Shown: positions 54,801 through 64,000 of the stretch, piece after piece
How positions within the stretch are numbered: the stretch's first letter is position 1
Layout of the letters: each line of letters opens with the position of its first letter
Origin: Desmodesmus armatus
Taxonomy: Eukaryota > Chlorophyta > Chlorophyceae > Sphaeropleales > Scenedesmaceae
Assembly: GCA_007449985.2 (NCBI GenBank)
Contig: VIIQ02000581.1
Location: 744,001 to 808,000, forward strand
DNA: 64,000 nt
Direction: 5' to 3'
Position numbers and translations under genes: made by a program
The notes under the pieces: model-generated
Told to the model about the DNA's origin: nothing
What the model saw: the letters and a program-made list of their open reading frames with translations, nothing else
The model's database searches: none

Positions 54801-57800
54801 ACACAGTAACGGGTGTTGGACCCGCTGGAGATGTGTATGATTTTGTGGCTGTTCTTACTCTGCAGGCCGCACGGGAGTGTTCATTGGTCCTCAGGACCTG
54901 TACTTCGCCATCCTGGGCAACAGCAGCAGCACAGTCAGTGTGTACCGCACACCAGGCTTCAAGGGCAAGAGTCACGCCCTGTACACCATAGACCTCGCTA
55001 AACCCTCCAGGTTTGGCTGCGGGCTGTTCCCGGGCCCTGCAGCCCTAGCTGCACCAAGGGTGGGTGCAGAAGCAGCAGCAGCCGCAGCTAAGAGAGCACA
55101 GGAAGCAGCTGATAAGGCAGCTGAGGAAGCAGCAGAAGCTGCACAGAAAGTAGCTGCGGATGCTGCCGGTTCAGAGGCTGCTGCTGCTGGTACTGACGGG
55201 AGTACTGCTGTAGCATCGAGCAGTGAGACACCGGCAGCTGTGCAGAGTCAGAGTGAGAAGCTGCACATCAGGCGCCCTGGTGAAACCTGGCGGCCTAGTG
55301 GGGATGACTCAGGAGATGAGTCAACAGGCGGTGACATGATGATCCCTGTGCTGGGGATAGGGGCAGCGTACCAGGGGCCTGTGGGCAAGGGCTTGGCGCA
55401 GCATGGGAGGGGTAAGCAGCAGCAGGGGCAGCAGCAGCATGGTGTGCTGGGGTTTGTGGACCATGCTACAGAGCAAGAGGAGGAGGCAACGGCGGGAGAG
55501 CGACACAGTGGGGGCGGTGTCATCATGTGGCACGCAGGTGGGTGGTTTGGTGGGATAGGTGGGAGGTGTGCATTGACAGAGAGGATGCTTGAGAGACCTG
55601 CATGCGATTATTGCACGTAGGATACATTGACAGTGTTGTGCGCTGCTGTGACCATCAACTGGCTCCACCTCAGCCTCCAAACTGCAACAGACGTGTTGCC
55701 AATCGCTCATTGCCCCTCGCCTGTCTACTTGCTTTGCGTGGCTGCAGCTGGTGACCGGTTGGTGATGGCGGGGCTGCCTGCTGCTGGGGTGCAGTACGCT
55801 GTGGGTGACGACAGCGATGACCCTGATGCTGCTGATGACGGTGACACAGCAGCACCAGACATGGGGCAGGTGGGCGGGGGGGGGGAGGGGGGAGCAGGTA
55901 CATGAGAGATGGCGGGTGGGTTGAAAGGAAGTAGACAAAGTGGCTGCGCGCTGGTTGTTGGGGTAAAGGTATAGGTGGTGTCCTTATCTCAGTAACACGC
56001 TCCTTCAGGGAGTGACCATACACCAGCCCAGCACTTGAATTTTGCAAAGATGGAGTCAGCAAAGCCGTCAGTCAAGACAGCCCTGCCTCTCCTGTGTACG
56101 TCTGTCGACCGTTGCAGGTGACTGCTGAGCACAGCCTGCAGCTGCAGCCCATGGAGCGTGTTGTCACGGTGGCGTGGCAGAACACGCAGCAGGGCCAACC
56201 CCTGGAGCCATACCAGGCTGCAGCAGCCATCCTCACCACACAGGTATAGCATGTTGGGGGCATATGCATGAAAACGCTGGGTGTTTGGTATGCAAGAGCT
56301 GTGTAAATGGTGGTGGATGTGGGTGGGTAGTTGGCTTTGGAAGATTTGCGTTGCGCTTGAGTAGCACTGCGGCATGCCGTCAGACCTTTTCATCCACGAA
56401 CACATTGTCATGGACTGGTGACCACTCTGAGAGCCCTGTCTGCTTTTGTTTGCTGCCTGTGTGCTGCGCTGCGCCTTCCTCTCAGCGCCTGCTGCTGGTA
56501 TCGGGTGACCTGTCTGTTCTGGCCTCCATTGATGCCAGCTGTGGCAGTGTGGGGCTGTCACACGGCATCACCAGCCTTCTCTGGGTGGGCCCTGCCCTGC
56601 TGTATATGACGGCCGCTGGACAGGTGAGGGGTGACTGCAGCCCAATGCAAATGTGTGGACAGTACCGCTCAGGGAGGAAGGCAGCTCTTGTAACCCCTCC
56701 CTTCCCCCAAAACAGCCCAACACCACCACTCGAGGTGGAGGCAGGCCAGTACACAGATGTGTGGGCAATATTGATCAGCGAAGACCTTATACCCCCCCCA
56801 ACAAACAAAACCCCAGCCCACCAGCACCACCCAGGGTGGCTGCACGCCAGTGCAGCCCTTGGCACTGAGGGTGGTGCAGAACGGACTTTTGTTATTTGTG
56901 CTTGTGGTGTGGGCCAGAGCAGGGCTGCTTGCCGAGGGTTCTTGGGCAGGACATGCTGTCAGCGTGTAAGACACTTACCTCAGCTAATTAGCTGAGGTAC
57001 TTATAAGTATTACTCCAGGGCATGATACACTAGGGTGCCTGCTGCAATTAGTACAACCATGTGCTTGGCCTTGCGGGACAAGCGCTTTGGCCTTGCGGGA
57101 CAAGTGCAGGCTTCAGAAGCACCGCGCAAAAGTGCACATACATGTTCAGCAGCGAATGGAAAAAAGCCAAATGCCTGCCTGGTTGCGCTGTTGTGGAATC
57201 GGTTGCTGTGCTTGTTGCCGGCTGCCGCAGGTGATGCAGCTGACGTGGACTGGTCAGACGCAGCTCATGGCCAGCGTTGCCGCCAACCCTCCTCCGCTGT
57301 TGGCTGGGGCTTTGGCTGACAGCCTGCTGCTGGTGCGGGCCAACTCAAGCACAGGGGAGCCAGAGGTGCGGTGGCATCAGAGGCTGTCACACGAGGATCG
57401 CTCTTGATGCCTTTTCTGGTGGTCCCTGCCTGTGCTGCTACAGCGTCAGTTGCAATCTCCTCGATTTGAGGCATTTGCCTGCCAGTTTCGGCAGGTTGAA
57501 TGAAGCAGGTGCACAGGAACTGTATGAAGTGTCTGCATGCAGCAGGGCACTTCATAGGTGGTAGCGCAAGCACCTGAACTTCCCAACCCCCAGCGTTGGA
57601 GTTGGACACAAACAGTGATGCTGCCTCAAGCCTCCCGTCGTTTTGGCTGACGTTGGCTGTACCTGTGTGTGTGTGTGCTGACAGGTGACCAGCCGTGCTG
57701 TGGGCATCCTGCAGCCTCTTGTGCTGGGCTGGACCAGCCTGGCATCCAGTGGGCTGCTGCCTAAGGGACTCAACACAGCACGAGCAGCCCTGCAGGTGAG

Positions 57801-60800
57801 CAGCTCTTTGCAGAAGCAGTTGAGCAAAAGCAGTCGACAGCATCTGGTGATGGGTTGGCTTCCCGCTTTTGTTCGGCATGTGCTGCTGTGTCGCTGCTCA
57901 GGCAAGGGAGGTGAATCAGACTGCCGCCACAGGCATAAGGGCAACAGCACGTGTTGGCGAGTGGTGTGGTTTGGTGTGCTGGAACTGCGTTGGTGCTAGC
58001 CAACAGGCCCCACAGGCTGTTGCTGCCCTATGGCTGCAATATCATGTGCTGTATTGCCCTGTCTTGACGCGGGTCCTCTCGCTGCACACCCGTAATGTGC
58101 CTGTATGCCTGTACGCGTGTGTTACCATAAATGTGTACAGGTCACATGCAAGCAATTCTATCAGGCACGAACATAGGTTGACAAGGAAAAGTTTGTGCTG
58201 GTGCATGCAGGCGCTGTTGGAGGCTTTTGACGCCAGCAACGTGACAAGTGGGATGCTGTGGAGCCTCATCCAGGGCTGGTGTGGTGATGTGGCAGCAGCA
58301 CTGGCAGCACATGCCACTGATGTGGAGCCGTCAGTGCAGCTGGCGGCAAACGCAGCAGCAGGCAGATGGTCAGCTGTGGTGAGTGAGGCCTTGAAGCAGC
58401 ACCAGTGGACTTTGGTGCATGGATGGGATGCTGTAACACAGCAAGCAAGTCAGTCAGGAGTCTGCGTCTGCTGAGCGCGTCGTAAGCGTGTTCCAAGCTC
58501 ACCTATGTAGGCATCTGGAACACGGTGGGGACGTGGCGACTGCTGCGGCGCAGTCACACACGTTCTCCCCCTTGACCAACGCGGTGTGCCTGGCACTCCG
58601 CATCATCTCTGTCACTCTATAGGCATCTGGATAGTGGTGCACCGCCGCTGCCTTCTTTGGAGCCGACACGGCTCATGTTGTGCTGCTCCATACAGCTTTT
58701 GCAACTGCCAGCGGTCTTTTCTGGACAGGGCGGGTGTGGCAGCAGCACGTGTGTTCAGCAGCGTGTGCGGCACCAATACCATGACTGGGTGCGGCCGGCT
58801 GCTGCTGTTGCTGGTGCTGGTGCTGCCAACAGCCTTTTCCGACAGGGTATGGCAGCAGCATGTGTTGCCGACAGCCTGTGCGGCACCAACGCGACGAGTG
58901 GGTGCGGTGGTGTTGCTGTTGTTGCTGGTGCTGCCTGCTGCAGGTGTCCTCCCTGCTAGCTGAGAGGGAGCGCAGCGTGTACTTCCCCGCCCCGGCGCCG
59001 CCAGGCAGTCAGCTGCACCACAAGCTGCTGGCAGCTGCTGCTGGAGCCATCATGCATGGGCAGTTCGGGGCAGCACAGGTGTGCGAGGAAATCCGCACAT
59101 GTTTGTGCAACGCGCTCTCCCCTGTCGCAGCACGCAGTTTGTCTGGGCCCAGCATACATGTGCACACTGCATCCGGCTTGCCGAGCCCAGCAGACACCTC
59201 AAATCCATGTGGTCTTGTGGATTTTGGCAGCCCCTGTAAAAAGTGCTGTGCTATTGCTGATTGCTGATTGCTGATGTTGTGCTGCGCTGCGCTTGGCTGT
59301 GCTGTGCCTGCAGGAGTGCCTGGAGGCAGCTGGGGAGTGGGAGACGCTGATGGCTGTGTGCGTGAGCTGTGGTGACTTTGGAGCGCTGCGGAGCATGGCA
59401 GCAGGACTCAAGGTGAATGAAGCAACTGGCAGCCTAGGAAACACTGTCGGCTGCTGTGGCATTGCCTATAGGGTCGACGGGGCCAGCCACTGCTTGGTGA
59501 ATGGTAGCAAGCTCTCCAATGCTTGCTCCATGGCTGTTGTTGACCGCGTGATGTCAATATCCTGTGCCTGGAGACATGGCAGCTCCACGCACTCATGACA
59601 CTAGCCAGCATGGCAGTTGTTGGTCAGCCTGCCCAGCACGAGCTTTGCAGGCACGCGTGAGGTGTGTACAAAAACTCTTGCAAGCACAACAGTGGATGCA
59701 CACGATCCCTGGACCTCCTCCTTGGGTCCTCCTGCACGCCAACACAAGCAGCCTCGCTGCCCTGCATGCTGACCGGAGGCTGAACTCTGTTGTTCCTGCA
59801 TGCCTGCAGTCCGGTCCTGCAGCAGCAGCAGGGGGTGAGCAGGAGGCCGCTGACATTTGCCAACAAACCTTGTGACTGCCCTTGCGTTCTGTCCGTGTTG
59901 TACATGTGTGTGCCTGCAGTCTGGTCCTGCAGCAGCGGCGGGGGGTGAGCAGGAGGCCGCTGACATCGCCCGCCTTGCCAGGGCGCTGGTGGCAGCGTAC
60001 GAGCGGGGCGGGCGTGCCTTTGCGCTCAACCGCATCGTGGGCGGCACCAACAACTGGCGGCTGAGGGCCAAGATGGCTGATGACTCATTCTTTAGTAATG
60101 CTGTGGACTGGAGTTTTGGAGGGCCAGGTAGGTGGTTGCCTTGGGCTGCCTGGGAATGCCTGGGAGAGCTTCTTGAACATGTGTTTGTTGGCCAGCAATT
60201 TCATCAACAGTACTCAAGCTAGCGTGTGTCTGATGGGTAGATAATGCTGCTGTCAGCTCCACAGGTGTAGCTAGGTTGAGGGTGCTACGCCTAGCAGTGT
60301 GCCGCAGTGCTAACTGTAGGTGATGCCTACAGACCTTGCACACAGCCGCCAGGTACATGTCACCGCAACACTTCTGGTTACGCTACAGTGAAGCGCAGCA
60401 AGTGAGGATAGAATCCCATCCGCTGCACCAGCAGGCCGCCACGGGCTGATGGGCTGTACCTTTCGTGTTGTGCTGCAGGCAAGCTCCCCTCCATGGGTAC
60501 GAGCAGCTTCAACGCCCCAGCCGCCTTCATCCAGGAGGGTGACGTGGGCCCAGTGCCAATTGCTGACACGACAACACTGGGTGCCTACCTGGGGAATGCT
60601 GACCTCACAGCAATAGGAGATGCAGCAGCACTGGCGGCAGCAGCAGCTGGGGAGCTGTCGCCCGCCGCGAGAGCAGCAGGTAGGGAAAGCAGAGTGTATA
60701 ATTGCTGTGCAGCTGAGCTCGGCTGTAGACTACAGAAACTTTACGTGTCAATGCATGTGACGCATGGGTTGTGTGGAATGCCTTGTGTGGACTGCTTGTT

Positions 60801-63666
60801 GATGCAATTGCCAGTGTGCTTGCGTCGCTGCAGAGGTGTTGGTTGAGTTTGCTGGTGCAGACCACTTAGCAGCCTGTCAGCTGGCTGCTTGAGGCACATT
60901 CTACAGCAACGAGCAGTGTGCCAGTATCAGACATGCATTCCCTATTGTTTCTGATGCCTGATGAGGACGCCACATGGGTGACTCAGCGTTGCAACTGTAG
61001 CACAAACCCTTTATTGGACAGCGGGAAGGGATATGTGTGTGTAAAGCAGGCATGGCGCTGTGGATGTCAGCGGTGTACATTGTGTGTGTGTTGTGCAGGC
61101 CTGCCTGGTGCTGCATCAGGTGAAGCAGACTTCCTGGCAAACCTTGACAACCTAGTGGCCCTCAGCAGCAGAGCAGGTGAGTCCACGTCTCTAACGTTGT
61201 GCTGTTTGATGTTGGCAACATGTCCCCAGTACCGGTTTGACATCACGGTACCACATTCGATGTGAGGTGCTGAAAGCGGGCAGCTGGCAGCAGGCAGAGG
61301 CCCCCATGAACGGCCCTGAAAGCAAGTGGTGCTGCTCAAGCTTTCAGGGATGGACTTGCAGGCTTGGCGCATGCTGTTGGGGGGCCAACAGCCCATGTGC
61401 AGCTGCGAGATTCTAGCTGTGAGCTTGTACCAGCACAGCACATCTGGGAACTCCTTGAGGGTCATGTGCCATTGGGCGGTTGTGTCGGCAGTGTTCCAAA
61501 GGTGTGCTGATGCATGTATCCCACTGTGTGCGTGCAGGTGATTCGGCCACAAAGGGTGGCATCAGGCGCAGCAGCACCAACTCCTCCATAGACAGTGACC
61601 TGGACGCAGACACAGCCGTGCCAGCAGGAGGGGCAGCAGGAGCTGGCACATCCTCTGGGGGAGCGCAGCCTGCTGGGGGGCAGGTAAGGAGGTTATTCAG
61701 GCGCAGGCGTCATCAGAAGGCTAGCAAGTTGGTTGGGAGCAGCTCTGGCGTTGTCGGTTCTGTTGGTGTTAGTACCATTGTGTGGGTTCCATCAAAACGT
61801 GAGCAGCCCTGCATAGTGGCCAAGGTGTGTGTCAAACAGGGGATGATGCGTATGCGGGTAACGGCCGCTGTCATGCTCATGACACACACACTGCATGGCG
61901 TTTGCTGCCGCTGCTGTGTGCTGGCCTTGTGCAGCGTGACCCCTTCAGCTTCAGTGATGATGATGATGAAGACGATGGCACAAGCTTTGGGTACAAGTTT
62001 AAGATACACATCAAGGCGCGCGAGGTGAGACGATGCCGCAACGCGCATGCAGGCATTGCTAGCTACGCCGCAGCGCCACCAACAACATCTTCAAGCAGTT
62101 ACCTCCTAGGAGGGAGGATGTCTTAGGAGGGATGTGCTCAGCAGCAGCTATTGCGTGAGTCAACCAAACCCTAATGTGCAACCCGGTTACGCAATGCACA
62201 CACTCTAACGGAGCTTGGTGTGTTGCTCTGTGCGTCAAATTGGGTGGTGTACAAACCCTGCCGACTCATGCTCTGACTGTGCCCCGCTGTCTGTCTCACT
62301 CCTGCGCTGCGTGGTGCCACAATGCAGGACGGCGACAACCCCGCTGCTGCAGGTGCCACTGGCGCCAGTGCTGCTGATCTGCGGGTGGCTGCCAGCAAAC
62401 TCAAGAGCCTTGGTCCCCCAGGCACCCCTGTTAGCTCAACATTCAAGGAGCAGCTTGGCAAGCAGGGCAGGGCGGGGTGAGTTCAGTTTTGTGTTTGTTG
62501 GTGCAGTAGGTGCAGTAGGTCCACAAGACGCACTGGTAGCCAAGTCACTTTGACAGAAGTCTTCAAGAGTTGGCAGCTTGTTTGATGGCCTGCCTGCCTG
62601 CCACACTACAAGGCCCCTTACATTTTGGGAACAATCTGTGTCCACAGCTTGCAGCAAAACACCTACACACCACTTTGTCCAGTCATAGAGTTAGTGTCTG
62701 CATCACTTGGGCGTGCCCTGCCCAACACTTCTCAGCTAAACTCTTGCCCACACCTGCTGCATGCATCTACACCTTGTGCCTGCATCTTACACCTTACGTC
62801 TGTCCCTCACAACTTTTGCCTACATCTCACACCTTCTGTTTCCATCACACCTTCTGCCTGCATCTCACACCTGCTGCCTGCAACAAACACTTTTGGCCTG
62901 CATTACAGGCCTAGTGAGGATCAGTACGACCTCAGCTTCCTTGCCTCTAGCAAACCAGGTGCCAGCTCACCCTCACCCTCACCAGCAGCAGCAGGCGGCG
63001 GCCTCCCCCCCAGAGCCCCCAGCAGCGGTGGTGCAGCAGCAGCAGGTGCTGCCGCCGGCTTGTTCTCAACACCTGCCAAACGGCAGGACAGCTTCGATGC
63101 CATTGGTGAAATGTCTGGTATCAGGTCGAGCGGAGGCGGTTTGGGTGGCCCAGCAATGCGACCGAAGGCCAAACAGCAGCAGGCAGTGCCGATATCTGAT
63201 GAGGACTTCTTCGCGGCTCTTGCACCAGCAATTGAGCCGGGGGCACAGCAAGCTGGTGGTGGCAGGAGCAGCGCTGTCGGTCCGTCTGGTGGGTCTCAGC
63301 AGCAGCAGCAGCAGCAGCAGCAGAGGCAGCAGAGGCAGCAGAGCCTTGGTGTGGGGAGACCTGGCGTGGTCAGTGGGTTTGGGGATGACGCGTTTGGTGG
63401 CCTGGCCGTTGGTGGGTCTGCAGCTGCTCCTGTGGCTGTGGTTGGTACCAGTGGTGTCGAAGACTTCTTTGCAGATTTTGGAGGCAGCAGCAGCAACACA
63501 ACTGCTGTCAAGCCTCCACCACCAGTGCCGGCAGCAGCAGCAGCGGGGGCAAGTGCTGCGGGGCCATCCAAGGGCTTGCAGCCGCCGCCACCAGCAGCGG
63601 GCCCAACGGGGAGTTCAGCAGCAGCGGGGCCAACAGGCGGTGACGCGACAGCGCTGTACTTGCAAG
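48333..63666 (+). CDS. TWD40-1: TWD40-1 subunit of the TSET/TPLATE endocytic complex (3' end beyond window), 1704+ aa
   Basis: 28 exons join in phase: 48333-48416, 48685-48762, 49233-49361, 49717-49827, 50289-50386, 50833-51008, 51286-51497, 52101-52185, 52555-52749, 53209-53321, 53763-53926, 54327-54658, 54866-55537, 55748-55869, 56118-56243, 56486-56623, 57231-57365, 57685-57795, 58211-58378, 58944-59078, 59314-59412, 59920-60127, 60479-60679, 61099-61176, 61538-61683, 61935-62024, 62328-62476, 62909-63666. Order and wording follow plant TWD40-1: RCVAFHPTRPLLAV, LAAHPTSSQLMVLYEDGALR, TGVFIGPQDLYFAILG, LLLVSGDLSVLASI, SLLWVGPALLYMTAAGQ, GALADSLLLV, an alpha-solenoid, DEDDGTSFGYKFKIHIK, then an ISDEDFFAALAP motif. 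N-terminal WD40 propellers plus solenoid are typical of coat subunits; TPLATE drives clathrin-mediated endocytosis at the plasma membrane. Insertions such as the Ala/Glu-rich stretch in exon 13 are lineage-specific. The C-terminal region lies outside the window. Confidence 0.9.
51154..51341. repeat. 132-bp tandem duplication across the start of TWD40-1 exon 7
   Basis: The acceptor and first ~55 bp of exon 7 occur twice: a copy starting at 51154 and the full exon starting at 51286. Both read GDASVMSRLV with matching TGCTGCAG acceptors. The upstream copy continues to CCCTACAG-GTGCTG, a possible donor, so it could act as a short alternative exon, but it enters in phase 1 and leaves in phase 2, so inclusion would shift the frame. 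Confidence 0.88.
51821..51897. repeat. (TG)n microsatellite, about 38 units
   Basis: Uninterrupted TG dinucleotides in TWD40-1 intron 7, followed by a short GTGTGTG and a G-run near 51930. Likely polymorphic in length. Confidence 0.97.
52804..52821. repeat. Interstitial telomere-like repeat
   Basis: CTAAACCCTAAACCCTAA, about two and a half units of the TTTAGGG plant/green-algal telomere repeat, in TWD40-1 intron 9. A single related word (AACCCTAAT) occurs at 62166-62174. Confidence 0.75.
52838..53062. repeat. 148-bp tandem duplication inside TWD40-1 intron 9
   Basis: CAGCAGGGCGATCT is followed in both copies by GCATGGAGGCTG, ACAGCAAGATGT and a GGCATGC or TGCATGC block; copies start at 52838 and 52986. 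The copies are clearly diverged. The interstitial telomere repeat lies just before the first copy. Confidence 0.8.
56977..57008. repeat. Two adjacent perfect palindromes in TWD40-1 intron 16
   Basis: ACCTCAGCTAATTAGCTGAGGT, an exact 22-bp palindrome (56977-56998), is directly followed by ACTTATAAGT (56999-57008), a 10-bp palindrome. Both are A/T-centred in an otherwise G/C-rich intron. Confidence 0.9.
57065..57104. repeat. Short tandem repeat in TWD40-1 intron 16
   Basis: TTGGCCTTGCGGGACAAG occurs twice, separated by CGCT, in the same intron as the palindromes. Confidence 0.8.
59810..59975. repeat. 110-bp tandem duplication across the start of TWD40-1 exon 22
   Basis: The acceptor TGCCTGCAG and the first ~56 bp of exon 22 (SGPAAAAGGEQEAAD) occur at 59810 and again, as the true exon, at 59920. 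The upstream copy diverges after GCTGACAT and its frame soon meets TGA, so it is an exon-start relic. Both copies contain GGGGGTGAGC, a cryptic donor. Confidence 0.88.
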
Positions 63667-64000
63667 GTGGGCGTCACCCAGCGTAGGGGTATCATACAGC
63701 GAGTGTAGTTTCTGTGGACATATGTGAAGCAAGCACCCGACGGCAACAGCACATCAGTTTGATGTTCATCTGCGTAGCTGTTTTTTTTTCGGCGATGTCA
63801 AGAAGGAAGGGGGTGTTGGCGTTGCAATTATAGGGCAGACCTGGCTGGCCGCATAGGCAGTCAAGAACCATGCACTGATAAACAGACTGCACCACCTCCC
63901 GTTCCTGCAGTCAGCCTCACTGTAACCTGTGCTTTCCTTGACAATGTACCAACTGTCAGTGTCAGCAGAGCTCCAGCATCACCACTTCTGTCGCTATTTC
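63667..64000. other. TWD40-1 intron 28, running off the window
   Basis: Begins with a GTGGGC donor after exon 28. A TTCCTGCAG at 63903-63911 could be an acceptor, but the following bases do not read clearly as the expected tetratricopeptide-like C-terminus, so the next exon is probably outside the window. Confidence 0.5.

Noticed and set aside
48333..63666. Assignment as TWD40-2 rather than TWD40-1
   Set aside because: The order of landmarks (GPQDLYFAI, SGDLSVLASI, LLWVGPALL, FKIHIK, EDFF) follows TWD40-1; TWD40-2 has different hallmarks and lacks the EDFF-type region.
62761..63708. Alternative 315-codon frame over TWD40-1 exon 28
   Set aside because: It is a shadow of the Gln/Ala/Gly-rich coding exon; the chosen frame contains the conserved ISDEDFF motif and closes in phase with exon 27.

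Overview
This window is nuclear DNA from a eukaryote, most likely a core chlorophyte green alga. The coding segments are short exons joined by GT-AG introns, many exons are Ala/Gln/Ser-rich with long CAG or GCA runs, introns are TG-rich on the transcribed strand, and TGTAA sits 48 nt after one stop codon. The gene content fits: a three-helix early-light-induced protein (ELIP), a plant-type intracellular serpin, organic-cation-transporter-like MFS carriers, and the TWD40-1 subunit of the TSET/TPLATE endocytic complex. A finer taxonomic assignment is not possible from this window alone. I rebuilt gene models by hand from splice sites and kept those whose reading phase closes across every junction.

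Layout. 1-1.8 kb: a DUF3054 membrane protein, minus strand, cut by the left edge. 2-12 kb: no confident gene, but the plus strand is strongly C/A-rich (the mirror of TG-rich introns) and several short minus-strand exons encode membrane segments, so one or more intron-dense membrane-protein genes probably lie here. 12.1-16.1 kb: a small two-exon orphan gene, a four-helix membrane protein and the ELIP. 17.2-20.4 kb: an F-box-like, glutamine-rich protein. 20.7-21.9 kb: a doubtful small gene and a tandem duplication. 22.3-25.9 kb: an eight-exon serpin. 27.0-40.6 kb: two paralogous OCT-like transporters on the minus strand, enclosing a decayed BTB/BACK pseudogene, a 143-bp nested hairpin, and an inverted pair of 44-bp minisatellites. 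41.2-47.9 kb: an ING-family PHD-finger histone reader, ribosomal protein eS26 (with a 5-nt microexon) and mitochondrial uL22. 48.3-64 kb: TWD40-1, 28 exons and 1704 residues before the window ends.

These are independent housekeeping, stress and signalling genes; there is no operon and no prokaryotic-style system. The most unusual recurring signal is structural. In three places a short tandem duplication straddles an exon-intron boundary: the end of serpin exon 5 (about three copies, 175-bp period) and the starts of TWD40-1 exons 7 and 22 (132-bp and 110-bp periods). Each copy carries its splice site. Together with intron differences between the two transporter paralogs, a GC-AG intron and a microexon, this suggests a genome in which intron boundaries are actively remodelled by local duplication.
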